Below are positions 10,953-19,790 of a stretch of 64,000 nucleotides of DNA, in pieces. This stretch comes from Limnohabitans sp. T6-20. Lineage in GTDB: Bacteria; Pseudomonadota; Gammaproteobacteria; Burkholderiales; Burkholderiaceae_C. Positions within the stretch are counted from its first letter, which is position 1; each line of letters begins with the position of its first letter. The notes under the pieces were generated by a model, which saw only the letters and a list, made by a program, of their open reading frames with translations, was not told where the DNA came from and ran no database searches. Location: assembly GCF_003063505.1 (NCBI RefSeq), contig NZ_NERW01000003.1:124001-188000 (forward strand). The letters are read 5' to 3'. A program made the translations under genes and the position numbers.

Positions 10953-12239
10953 TCAGCGCTCACGCAAGGCTTCTCGGGCCCGCAAAACAGGCTTGAACAC
11001 ATAGGACAACACCGACTTCTGGCCGGTCTTGATGTCGACTTGGGCCAGCATGCCGGGAATGATGGGAAGGCTCTTGCCGTCCGGCGTTTTGAGGGCGGCG
11101 GCATCGGTGCGCACCAGCGCCCGGTAATAGGTTTCGTCGCGCCGAACTTCGTCGCGCAAGGTGTCCGGACTGATTTGCACCAGCTTGGCGGGCAACCAGC
11201 CATAAATGGCCGAGTCGTAGGCCGTGACTTTGACGATGGCTTCCATGCCGGGGCGCAAGAATGCGATGTCAGAGGGGCGAATGCGGGTTTCGATCAGCAG
11301 GCTGTCGTCCATGGGAATGATTTCCAGCAAATCCTGACCCGGCTGAATGACGCCGCCCACGGTGTTGATGCGGATGTTCTTGACCACGCCACGTTTGGGT
11401 GCCCGCAGCACCGTGCGGCGAAAGCTGTCTTCGCGGGATGTCAGGCCAGCACGCTGGCCCGCCAATTCGGACTCGACACGCGCCAGCTCGGCGGCCGCAT
11501 CGGCGCGGAACTTACCGGACAGCTCGGACAAACGACCTTTGGCCTCGGCAATGGTCCGCTTGATGCGCAAGACATCCACATCCGACACATAACCCCCGGC
11601 GGCCATGGGTTCGGTGATGCGCAACTCGTCATTGGCCAAGCGCAGGGCTTGCTGCTGCGCACCCAAGCTGGCTTCAAGGCTGCGGCGACGCGCATCGAAG
11701 GTGTCTCGCTCATTGCGGGTCAACTCGGGCGCTCGGCGTTGCAGGTCGGCCGGAAATGCCAATGCACTGCCCTGCGATTCGGCACGCAAACGCGATGCCG
11801 CAGCCAACAAAGCATCCACTTTGGATTGACCTTCCTTGACACTGGCACCTTGGCGTACATCGTCGATGCGCAGCAAGGCTTGATCCAGCTCGACGGTATC
11901 GCCTTCGCTGACCATGATTTCGGCCAGAATGCCCGACTCCAGACTCTGAATGACTTGCTCTCGGCTGGTCGGAATCACCTTGCCGCTGCCGGTGGTCACC
12001 TCTTCGAGTTGTGCCCACGAAGCCCACAGCACAAAAACGATCAACACCAGCGCCATCGAATACAAGCCCCAACGCAAAACAGGTTGGCGCTCGCGCAAAG
12101 TGGCGGCGTACACATCGTCCACCAGGTCGAAGTCGGCCTGGGATTGGTTTTCGTGGCGAAGGCGCATGATTTTTTGCATCAGCGCCTGTTTGTCGCCATC
12201 TGTGCTTGACTGGGGCGCAGACACGCGTGGGGCATTCAT
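10953..12239 (-). CDS. HlyD/LapC-family type I secretion periplasmic adaptor (first copy)
   Basis: A 428-residue membrane fusion protein. There is a cytoplasmic N-terminus of ~55 residues and a transmembrane helix near residues 58-75 (YSMALVLIVFVLWASWAQL). The periplasmic part has ESGILAEIMVSEGDTVELDQ, a long alpha-hairpin and a second barrel half with NTVGGVIQPGQDLLEIIP. The gene start overlaps the stop of the ABC exporter by 4 nt (ATGA), so translation is probably coupled and the two proteins should form the inner-membrane complex. The paralogue at 7097-8413 is clearly divergent. Confidence 0.92.
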   Translation of the reverse strand: MNAPRVSAPQSSTDGDKQALMQKIMRLRHENQSQADFDLVDDVYAATLRERQPVLRWGLYSMALVLIVFVLWASWAQLEEVTTGSGKVIPTSREQVIQSLESGILAEIMVSEGDTVELDQALLRIDDVRQGASVKEGQSKVDALLAAASRLRAESQGSALAFPADLQRRAPELTRNERDTFDARRRSLEASLGAQQQALRLANDELRITEPMAAGGYVSDVDVLRIKRTIAEAKGRLSELSGKFRADAAAELARVESELAGQRAGLTSREDSFRRTVLRAPKRGVVKNIRINTVGGVIQPGQDLLEIIPMDDSLLIETRIRPSDIAFLRPGMEAIVKVTAYDSAIYGWLPAKLVQISPDTLRDEVRRDETYYRALVRTDAAALKTPDGKSLPIIPGMLAQVDIKTGQKSVLSYVFKPVLRAREALRER

Positions 12240-14386
12240 GCTGCACCTCCGTTGGCCACGCGCTTGATGCGGCCTTCCTTGACCGCTTGCAAGACGGCAT
12301 CACGCGGGCCATCGGCCAGCATCTGTCCACCATCGAGCAGCACGATGCGGCTGACCAAACTCAAAGGGCCCGGACGGTGCGTGGCCAACACCACGGTCTT
12401 GCCTTGCAATTCCGGCTGCAAGGCTTCCAGCAGCCGCTGCTCGCCTGCGGCATCGAATGCACTGGTGGGCTCGTCCAGCAAGATCACCGGGGCATCGGCC
12501 AGCAAAGCCCGCGCCAGCGCCACCATCTGCCGCTGACCGCCAGACAAGCTGGTGCCGTTTTCACCCAAGGGCATGTCCAGCCCCATGGGGTGTGTGGCCA
12601 CCCAGCTCACCATGCCCGTCAAGCGCAAAACATGCTGCAAACGATCGTCGCTGACGTGGGGGGCGGCCATGAGCAAGTTGTCTCGCAGACTGGCCCTGAA
12701 AAGCACCGGGTCTTGCCCGACCCAGGCGATCTGGGCACGCAGGTCTGCGGGCGAGATTTGGGCCATGTCCAGGCCATCGAGCAAGACTTGCCCTGTTTCT
12801 GAGGGGTACAGCCAGGCCATCACCTTGAGCAAAGTCGACTTGCCGCTGCCCACGGGCCCCATGACGGCCACGTGTTCACCGGGTGCCACCGACAGGCTGC
12901 CGATTTGCAGCACTTGCCGCTGGGTGTGGGGATAGCTGAATTGAAGCTGCTGAACCGTGAGTTCACCCTGGGCACGCGACAGGCCAAGGTAAGTCCGGTC
13001 AGGCGTGTATTGCCCTTCCAGCTTCATGATGCGGTCCATGGTCTTGAATGCGCCCAGCGCATGCTGGTAACGGGTGAGCAAGCCCGCGACCTGGCCCAGT
13101 GGACCCAACGCACGGCCCGCCAAAATCGTGCAACCGATCAAGGCACCCACCGACATGCGGCCTTCCAGAATCAGATACACACCCCAAACAATCATGGCGT
13201 TGTTGCAGGTTTGCTGAACGAACTGTGTGAAGTTGAGCGTGATGGCCGAGGCCAAGCGACTGCCCATGGCGCTGCGGGCGGTGGTGGCGCTCAGGCGCTC
13301 CCATCGCCCTTGCAATCGGGGCTCTGCGCCCATGGCCCGGATTTGCTCCAGCCGCTCCAGAGACTCGACCATGAAACCGAGTTTTTGGGCGCTTTCATAT
13401 TGGTAACGCTCAATCGATTCACGGATGGGCCATTGCGACATCCAACCCGCCACCAGCACCAACAAAGCGCCCACGATGGGCACCCAAACCAGCGGCCCGC
13501 CGAGCAAGCCGATCACGAGCAGGAACAAAAAGATGAAAGGCACATCGCTGAACGCCACCAGCGTGGTGGAGCTGACGAAGTCACGCACCGACTCGAAGTC
13601 TCGCAATTGCCCGGCAAACTGGCCACTGGAACCGGGACGGTCCTGTGCACGCAAATTGAGGATGTGCCGGAACAAGCGCGCCGACAAAAGCAGATCGGCT
13701 TTTTTGCCAGCCACATCCACCAGATAACCGCGCAAGGTGCGCAAACCCAACTCCAGCAAGCCCGCCAATGAAACGCCAATGGCCAACACCCACAGGGAAT
13801 GCAAGGCCGCATTCGGAATCACGCGGTCGTACACGTTCATCGAGAACATGGAGGTGGCCAGCGCCAGCAGGTTGATCATCACCGCTGCCAGGGTGCTGTC
13901 CAGGTAGTAAGTGCGCAAGGTCGTGAAAACGCTCCAGAACCAGTGCGCAGCGTGTTGCGGTGGGTCTTCATGCGCATCCGCCTTCATGGGTGCACTGTCA
14001 CGCGACGCAACCAAACGGGCCTGCAAGCTCCAGCCTGCCCAATCCACCTGCCATTGCGCCGTGTCGCGCCAAACCGCCGAGGTGCCAGCTTGCGCAGACA
14101 CCAGCGCATGGCAAGCGTCGCCCTGACGCTCCAGCAGCAAGGCAGCACCTTCGGTGTTCAGCCCCACCACAACGGGTCCCATGCGCGCATCAAAATGCTC
14201 GGGGGCCAAGTGGCCGATTCGGGCCTCCAGGCCATGACGCGCCAGCACTTGTGCGACCGCCATGAGTGTGAGCGGTGCCTCGCCAAACTGGGCGCTTTGC
14301 GCCTGCAACTCACGCGCAGACACCCTCACCCCCAAGCGCAATGCCAAGGCGCTGAGCACGTCATAGACCTGTGGAGCCAGGCTCAT
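12236..14386 (-). CDS. Type I secretion ABC exporter (LapB/HlyB-like) with Cys-less C39-like domain
   Basis: A 716-residue exporter. Residues 1-~125 form a C39-peptidase-like domain without the catalytic Cys near its start, so it should bind rather than cleave the substrate, as in HlyB/LapB-type exporters. A transmembrane domain with about six helices spans ~165-430. The ATPase domain carries Walker A GPVGSGKST (~508), signature LSGGQ (~612) and Walker B VILLDEPT (~632). The start at 14386 has AAAGG upstream; ATG 14416 is an alternative. It is the only ABC subunit in the locus and must serve both HlyD/TolC sets unless another lies elsewhere. Confidence 0.93.
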   Translation of the reverse strand: MSLAPQVYDVLSALALRLGVRVSARELQAQSAQFGEAPLTLMAVAQVLARHGLEARIGHLAPEHFDARMGPVVVGLNTEGAALLLERQGDACHALVSAQAGTSAVWRDTAQWQVDWAGWSLQARLVASRDSAPMKADAHEDPPQHAAHWFWSVFTTLRTYYLDSTLAAVMINLLALATSMFSMNVYDRVIPNAALHSLWVLAIGVSLAGLLELGLRTLRGYLVDVAGKKADLLLSARLFRHILNLRAQDRPGSSGQFAGQLRDFESVRDFVSSTTLVAFSDVPFIFLFLLVIGLLGGPLVWVPIVGALLVLVAGWMSQWPIRESIERYQYESAQKLGFMVESLERLEQIRAMGAEPRLQGRWERLSATTARSAMGSRLASAITLNFTQFVQQTCNNAMIVWGVYLILEGRMSVGALIGCTILAGRALGPLGQVAGLLTRYQHALGAFKTMDRIMKLEGQYTPDRTYLGLSRAQGELTVQQLQFSYPHTQRQVLQIGSLSVAPGEHVAVMGPVGSGKSTLLKVMAWLYPSETGQVLLDGLDMAQISPADLRAQIAWVGQDPVLFRASLRDNLLMAAPHVSDDRLQHVLRLTGMVSWVATHPMGLDMPLGENGTSLSGGQRQMVALARALLADAPVILLDEPTSAFDAAGEQRLLEALQPELQGKTVVLATHRPGPLSLVSRIVLLDGGQMLADGPRDAVLQAVKEGRIKRVANGGAA

Positions 14387-14441
14387 GCTCGGACCTTTGG
14401 GAGCCAGTGTGTGCATGGCATTGGACGAATCAGGGGGGTCA

Positions 14442-15782
14442 TCACAAACCCAAAACAACGGCCAATTGGCCCTGCAATCCGACCAGACGCCAGGCAGCCT
14501 TGATTTGGTCCAGCTCGGATGTCAGCTTGTTGGAGCGGGCCGTGAACAACTCGTTCTCGGCGTTCAACACATCGAGCAGGCTTCGGCGTCCGATCTTGAA
14601 CTGCTTGCGACTGGCGTCCACCATGGCTTCTGCATGGTTGACGTAATCGGTATAAGACCCCAAGGACTGGCTGTGCGCTAGGAAATCGAACCAAGCCGTG
14701 CTCACGCGCAGCTGCAATTCATCGCGGGCTTTTTCATAGGCATAGCGGGTGGCGACTTCGCCCTCGCTGGCCGCCTGCACAGCATGCCCGTAGGCACCGC
14801 CCGCGGGGACGGTCCATTCGGCTTGAATGCCGAGGTACATATCGGACTGTTGACCTTTGACGCCACCCCAATCACGACCACTCTTGGCCGAAGCGTCCAA
14901 GCTCACGCGTGGACGATAAGGGGATTTGGCAAGCAAGACACCCTGACGGGCCGACTCGATGTCTGCACGGGCCACTTGCAAGGCAGGGCTTGCTTTCAGG
15001 GCAGCTTGATAAGCCTCATCGAGCGTGGGTGCGGGCGCAAAGGGGGTGAGACCGGGAAGTTCCTGCACCAGAGACAAGCCCGTCAGACTTTGAAACTCCA
15101 GTCGGACTTGCTCCAGACGCGCCAGGCGACTGGTGTTGACGGATTCGGCCAAAGCCACACGGCCCATGGCTGCGGGCAAATCTGCAGCGCGGCCCAAATC
15201 GAGTTTGGCAATGGCTTTGACCTGCTGAACGTATTCACGGTGCATGGCCAAGTTGTCTTGCGACAGCTTGAGCAAGCGATGGGCTCGCAACATCTCGGTG
15301 TAGGTCTCCAGAGTGCGCAGCATCAGGTCTTCGCGTTTGTCGACCAGTTTCCAATCTGCGCCCACAGAAGCGTGGCGGCGTTGTTCGATCTGCGCAGTCA
15401 AGCCATGGTCCAGCAGGGGCATGCTCACCCGCGCTTGGGCCTGGCTTTGTTCATAGTTGTTGGTCAGACGCGCGGCGTTGATTTTTTGCCGATCAAAGCC
15501 GGCATTGCCACTCAACACCAGTTTGGGCGCACGCTGTGCCTGCGCCTCTCTGGCTTGACTTTCGGCACCGCGGCTTTGCGCTTCGCTCAAGAGCAATTCG
15601 GGGTGACGCTGCAAAGTCATGCGCACATAACTCAGCACAGCCAAAGGAACGCTTGCAGCCGAGTCTGCTCCCTCTACCGTGGCGCTGGCAGACGAAACAA
15701 GTTGACGGTCCGCGTCGGGCGCTGCCTGAGCGAAACCCGAGAGAAGGCCCCCCACCAAAAAAATGACAACCAACTGAGTCAA
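14442..15782 (-). CDS. TolC-family outer membrane channel (first copy), TTG start
   Basis: A 446-residue OEP-family protein with a signal peptide at residues 1-~20 (VVIFLVGGLLSGFAQA). Two OEP repeats follow, with motifs such as LSYVRMTLQRHPELLLSEA and, near the end, FKIGRRSLLDVLNAENELF. The only usable start is TTG at 15782, preceded by GGGGTGAAAGC: an in-frame stop lies at 15795-15797 and the first internal ATG is at codon 55, past the signal peptide. It is the promoter-proximal gene of the secretion operon and normal in length for a LapE/TolC-like channel. Confidence 0.9.
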   Translation of the reverse strand: MTQLVVIFLVGGLLSGFAQAAPDADRQLVSSASATVEGADSAASVPLAVLSYVRMTLQRHPELLLSEAQSRGAESQAREAQAQRAPKLVLSGNAGFDRQKINAARLTNNYEQSQAQARVSMPLLDHGLTAQIEQRRHASVGADWKLVDKREDLMLRTLETYTEMLRAHRLLKLSQDNLAMHREYVQQVKAIAKLDLGRAADLPAAMGRVALAESVNTSRLARLEQVRLEFQSLTGLSLVQELPGLTPFAPAPTLDEAYQAALKASPALQVARADIESARQGVLLAKSPYRPRVSLDASAKSGRDWGGVKGQQSDMYLGIQAEWTVPAGGAYGHAVQAASEGEVATRYAYEKARDELQLRVSTAWFDFLAHSQSLGSYTDYVNHAEAMVDASRKQFKIGRRSLLDVLNAENELFTARSNKLTSELDQIKAAWRLVGLQGQLAVVLGL

Positions 15783-16097
15783 GCTTTCACCCCATCAATT
15801 CAGCCAAGTCAATTCAAGTCGATCAATGCTACAAAAATGTCACTTGCACGCAAATACACGACCACGAGGAAACTTCACACGAATTTCCCGAATAACTTTT
15901 AAAGCTTTAATATTTTCAGTATTGTCCTACAAAAAAGTATTAAAAAAGGCAGTTAATTATCAAATACCAAACCTTAAAATTTGTTAAGAAACCACAGCAC
16001 TCGATGATAAGAAAATTTTGAATATTAAATAGCTCATTTATTCAAGACTGGTTTTCACCAAATTGTCGGCAATGGTCACTGGGTGTAGAGTGCACCA
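15783..16097. promoter_or_regulatory. AT-rich divergent intergenic region upstream of the secretion operon
   Basis: This 315-nt gene-free stretch separates the TolC gene (minus) from the FAD oxidoreductase (plus). From about 15885 to 16060 it is strikingly AT-rich compared with the surrounding ~60% GC DNA. It contains the perfect 12-bp palindrome TTAAAGCTTTAA at 15899-15910 and several A or T tracts. It must hold the promoter for the ~15 kb operon, but no convincing -35/-10 pair could be fixed. Curved A-tract DNA of this kind is a typical target of H-NS/MvaT-type silencers; that is an inference. Confidence 0.5.
16063..16091 (+). promoter_or_regulatory. Candidate promoter of the FAD oxidoreductase gene
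   Basis: TTGTCG at 16063-16068 and TAGAGT at 16086-16091 are separated by 17 nt. Transcription would start near 16098, the first base of the ATG, so the message could be almost leaderless. No Shine-Dalgarno sequence precedes the ATG, which is consistent with this. Confidence 0.35.
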
Positions 16098-17144
16098 ATG
16101 ACTACACAACACATCGCCATCATTGGAGTCGGCTTGGCCGGCGTGACCTGCGCACGCACATTGCGCCAAGCCGGTCACAACGTCACACTTTTTGAGAAAA
16201 GCCGGGGTTTGGGAGGCCGCATGGCCACACGAGCCAGCGCCTTTGGCAACTTTGACCACGGAGCACAGTACTTCACCGTGCGCGATCCGCGCTTTGAGTT
16301 GGCCATCGGCACCGCCCCCGGCGTGTGCAAACCCTGGAGCGCCAACGCCGTGCGCGTGCTCGACCCCAATGGCCGCGTGATCGAAGCCGGTCTGCCCGGC
16401 GGCGAACGCCACTGGGTAGCCACCCCCGGCATGAACGGCTTGGTCAAAGCTTGGGCTACACCCTTGGTCGAAGACGGCAATGTGCAGCTGCAGACACGGG
16501 TCACACAGATCATGGCCGACCCCATGAAGAAAAACAGCTGGCAGCTGCAGACCGAAACCGAAGACGGTGGTCAGCACATTTTTGCCGGATTTGACAAAGT
16601 CATTCTGGCCATTCCGGCCGCGCAAGCCATGGCCTTGCTGAACGCCTCGGGCCTCAGCGCGCTGGGCAAACCCCTGAACGATGTCCGCGTGGACCCTTGC
16701 TGGACGCTGATGCTGGCCTACCCGCAGGCGGTGCAACCGGGCCTGATCACCCTTGGGCCCCAGTGGAATGCGGCACGCAGCACGCACCACCGCATCGCCT
16801 GGATGGCGCGCGAGTCGTCCAAGCCCGGGCGCGAGCGCATTGAGCGCTGGACCGTGCAAGCCAGCGCCCCGTGGTCGGCAGAGCACGTCAACGACACCCC
16901 GGAGCGCATCACCGGCAAGCTGATCAAGGCGTTTGCCGAAATCACCGGCATCCGCGCCACCCCGGCGCATGCCGAGGTGCACCGCTGGCTCTATGCCAAA
17001 ACCGCGCAACCATTGGGCCAAAGCCACCTTTGGTCCAAAGAGCAAGGCATTGGCATTTGCGGGGACTGGTGCTTGGGTCACCGTGCCGAAGACGCCTTTG
17101 TCTCAGGCCTGGAGCTGGCTCTGGCGGTGCTCAAAAAACGCTGA
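16098..17144 (+). CDS. FAD-dependent amine-oxidase-like oxidoreductase (renalase-like)
   Basis: A 348-residue protein. An N-terminal Rossmann dinucleotide-binding fold (IAIIGVGLAGVTCARTL, then EKSRGLGGRMATR) binds FAD. A distal FAD-contacting segment near the C-terminus reads GIGICGDWCLGHRAEDAFVSGLELA. This arrangement matches bacterial NAD(P)/FAD-dependent oxidoreductases of the renalase/amine oxidase superfamily. The substrate is unknown. It is followed after 6 nt by gluQ, suggesting co-transcription. Confidence 0.8.
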   Translation: MTTQHIAIIGVGLAGVTCARTLRQAGHNVTLFEKSRGLGGRMATRASAFGNFDHGAQYFTVRDPRFELAIGTAPGVCKPWSANAVRVLDPNGRVIEAGLPGGERHWVATPGMNGLVKAWATPLVEDGNVQLQTRVTQIMADPMKKNSWQLQTETEDGGQHIFAGFDKVILAIPAAQAMALLNASGLSALGKPLNDVRVDPCWTLMLAYPQAVQPGLITLGPQWNAARSTHHRIAWMARESSKPGRERIERWTVQASAPWSAEHVNDTPERITGKLIKAFAEITGIRATPAHAEVHRWLYAKTAQPLGQSHLWSKEQGIGICGDWCLGHRAEDAFVSGLELALAVLKKR

Positions 17145-17150
17145 CCGTCC

Positions 17151-18050
17151 ATGGCATTGCGCTACACAGGCCGGTTTGCGCCATCGCCAACCGGCCTTTT
17201 GCATGCAGGCTCGCTGCTGGCTGCGCTGGCCAGTTGGCTTGATGCCCGCGCCCATGGCGGCCAATGGCTGGTGCGCATCGAAGACGTTGACACGCCACGC
17301 TGCGTGCCGGGTGCTGACCAAGCCATCCTGCAGCAACTGGCCACCTGCGGCATGGTGTCTGACGGTCCGGTGGTCTGGCAAAGCCTGCGATCTGACGTTT
17401 ACCAACGCGCACTCGACACACTGGTCGCCAGGGGCTGGGCCTACCCTTGCGGCTGTTCACGCAAAGACATTGAAACGGCCGTCGAAGCAGCGCAAGCGCA
17501 GTCTGTGGCCCGCCACCAGGCTGCGGTCTACCCCGGCACTTGCCGCGCCGGGCTGAACGGCAAGCCAGCCAGGGCATGGCGCCTGAATGTGCGGGCGGTG
17601 CAATGGGCGCTCGGTCTGCCGCTTGTCACCCACTGGCAAGACAGGCGTTTGGGAGCGCAGCAACAAAACGTGAACGAAGCCGTGGGCGACTTCGTGCTGC
17701 GCCGAGCCGATGGCTTGTGGGCCTATCAATTGGCGGTGGTGGTGGACGACGCTGCTCAAGGCATCACCCATGTGGTGCGCGGCGAAGATCTGGCCGACAA
17801 CACCGCGCGGCAAATCGTGTTGCAACAAGCGTTGGGGCTGCCCACACCCCAATACCTGCACACCCCTTTGGTGATGGGTGAGAACGGCGAAAAGCTCAGC
17901 AAACAAAACGGGGCCATGGCGCTGGACCTGCAGCAGCCCCTGCAAGCGCTGAATGCCGCGGCGCAGGCACTGGGACTGCCTGCGATGCCCGAACACACGC
18001 CCGTCGCCCAAGCGCTGGCCCATTGGACGACACTGCACGATCTTCACTGA
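17151..18050 (+). CDS. gluQ: Glutamyl-Q tRNA(Asp) synthetase
   Basis: A 299-residue protein lacking the anticodon-binding domain of glutamyl-tRNA synthetase, as expected for GluQ-RS. It begins with [20 protein letters not shown] (class I HIGH-like motif) and IEDVDTPR. It has a Cys cluster with CGCSR near residue 100 that fits the zinc site, and [12 protein letters not shown] as the KMSKS-like loop. The enzyme attaches glutamate to queuosine at position 34 of tRNA(Asp). It lies in a run of RNA-modification genes with trmB and an RluA-family enzyme. Confidence 0.92.
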   Translation: MALRYTGRFAPSPTGLLHAGSLLAALASWLDARAHGGQWLVRIEDVDTPRCVPGADQAILQQLATCGMVSDGPVVWQSLRSDVYQRALDTLVARGWAYPCGCSRKDIETAVEAAQAQSVARHQAAVYPGTCRAGLNGKPARAWRLNVRAVQWALGLPLVTHWQDRRLGAQQQNVNEAVGDFVLRRADGLWAYQLAVVVDDAAQGITHVVRGEDLADNTARQIVLQQALGLPTPQYLHTPLVMGENGEKLSKQNGAMALDLQQPLQALNAAAQALGLPAMPEHTPVAQALAHWTTLHDLH

Positions 18051-18123
18051 AAGCCGCAGCCGCGATAATGGCGAGCTTTGTGAAGCACAACGCCTCTCAC
18101 GCACTCCCCCGCCAAGACCTGAC

Positions 18124-18876
18124 ATGACGACGCCCGAAAACGCCCCACTGCTACCTGCAAACCCATCCGCCACCGAACAGGCCGCCCCAGATGCCCCCTT
18201 CATGCGCACCATCAAAACCTATGTGCTGCGCGCAGGGCGCATGGGCTCGGGCCAAGTGCGGGCTTTTGAGCAATTCGGGCCCAAGTTCCTGATCCCCTAC
18301 AGCCCCGAGCGCCTGGATGTGCAGGCCGCCTTTGGGCGCACTGCACCGCTGATTCTGGAGATTGGTTTTGGCATGGGCGACGCCACGGCCAAGATCGCGC
18401 AAGTGCGTCCGGATGACAACTTTTTGTGCTGCGAAGTGCACGAACCGGGCGTGGGTGCCTTGCTCAAGCGCTGCGGCGAAGAGCACATTGACAACATTCG
18501 CATCGTGCGTCACGACGCCATTGAGGTCATGGACCACATGCTGGGCACGGACAGCCTGGACGGTGTGCACATCTTCTTTCCGGACCCTTGGCATAAAAGC
18601 CGCCACCACAAACGCCGCCTGATCCAGAGCCCCTTCATCCACCGACTGGCCCAGCACATCAAACCCGGCGGTTACCTGCATTTGGCCACCGACTGGCAGC
18701 CTTATGCCGAGCAGATGATGCAAGTCATCAGCGCCGAGCCCTTGCTGGCCAACACGGGCGATGCGGCCCAAGGCGGCTTCGCAGCCAAACCCGACTACCG
18801 CCCACTGACCAAGTTTGAAAACCGGGGCCTGAAACTTGGCCACGGCGTGTGGGATCTGGTGTTCCGCCGGGTCTGA
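18124..18876 (+). CDS. trmB: tRNA (guanine-N7-)-methyltransferase
   Basis: A 250-residue protein. It has the SAM-binding motif [15 protein letters not shown] and the TrmB signature [16 protein letters not shown], with the downstream [13 protein letters not shown] segment. It makes m7G46 in tRNA. ATG 18124 is chosen over upstream in-frame codons because similarity begins shortly after it. The stop is one base before the start of the next gene, so translation is probably coupled. Confidence 0.95.
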   Translation: MTTPENAPLLPANPSATEQAAPDAPFMRTIKTYVLRAGRMGSGQVRAFEQFGPKFLIPYSPERLDVQAAFGRTAPLILEIGFGMGDATAKIAQVRPDDNFLCCEVHEPGVGALLKRCGEEHIDNIRIVRHDAIEVMDHMLGTDSLDGVHIFFPDPWHKSRHHKRRLIQSPFIHRLAQHIKPGGYLHLATDWQPYAEQMMQVISAEPLLANTGDAAQGGFAAKPDYRPLTKFENRGLKLGHGVWDLVFRRV

Positions 18877-18877
18877 C

Positions 18878-19789
18878 ATGAACTCATCAGGGCACACCGT
18901 TCAGTTGCCCATGCGCGATGGCGTGAGCGCCAGCGTGGTGTCGGTGCCAGCAGGTCATTGGCCCAGTGTGCTCGATTTTTTGGCCCAACGCATGCCGGGC
19001 ATCGCGCGCAGTGAATGGGCCGAGCGCCTGCAACAAGGCCTGGTGCTGCACCCCAACGGGCAATGCGCCCTGCCAACCCAAGCATGTCAGCCAGGCGAGC
19101 GCCTTTACTACTACCGCAACCTGGCCGATGAACCCGTCTTGCCCGTGCAAGCCAGCATCGTGTTTGAAGACGAACACCTGCTCGTGGCCGACAAACCCCA
19201 TTTCATGCCCGTCACGCCCGCGGGGCGCTATGTGCAGCAAAGCCTGCTGGTTCAACTCAAGCGCCTGACCGCTTGTGCTGATTTGGTCCCCTTGCACCGC
19301 ATTGACCGCGAAACGGCGGGTTTGGTGTTGTTTGGCAAAGCCACGCACGAGCGCGCTGCCTACCACGCCTTGTTTCGCGACAAACACATCCACAAGGTTT
19401 ACCACGCCGTGGCGGCCTGGCAACCCGATTTGGTTTTGCCACGCGTGCACACCAGCCGCTTGGTACCCGGCGAGCCGTTCTTCAGAACGCAAGAAGTCGC
19501 TGGGCCCGCCAACAGCGAAACACGCATCAGCCTGCTGCGCACATCGGGTGACCGGGCGCTCTACCAACTGGAACCCGTGACCGGCAAGCGCCACCAGCTG
19601 CGGGTGCACATGAACGCCTTGGGCATGCCCATTGAGGGCGACTTGTTTTACCCCACGGTGTTGCGTGGGCCGGATGCACCGGAGGACTTCAGCCAGCCTT
19701 TGCAGTTGCTGGCCCAGTCGGTGCAGTTCACTGACCCCCACACGGGGCAAGCCCGTGTGTTTGAAAGCCAGCTGCAACTCACGCTGTGA
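18878..19789 (+). CDS. RluA-family pseudouridine synthase
   Basis: A 303-residue protein with the RluA catalytic motif PLHRIDRETAGLVLFGK (HRIDRETxG; catalytic Asp in HRID) and the later GKRHQLRVHMNALGMPIEGD segment. The first ~90 residues include an S4-like/linker region. It isomerises uridines in rRNA or tRNA; the exact target cannot be told from sequence. It starts 1 nt after trmB and ends 1 nt before the convergent transglutaminase-like gene. Confidence 0.9.
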   Translation: MNSSGHTVQLPMRDGVSASVVSVPAGHWPSVLDFLAQRMPGIARSEWAERLQQGLVLHPNGQCALPTQACQPGERLYYYRNLADEPVLPVQASIVFEDEHLLVADKPHFMPVTPAGRYVQQSLLVQLKRLTACADLVPLHRIDRETAGLVLFGKATHERAAYHALFRDKHIHKVYHAVAAWQPDLVLPRVHTSRLVPGEPFFRTQEVAGPANSETRISLLRTSGDRALYQLEPVTGKRHQLRVHMNALGMPIEGDLFYPTVLRGPDAPEDFSQPLQLLAQSVQFTDPHTGQARVFESQLQLTL

Positions 19790-19790
19790 G

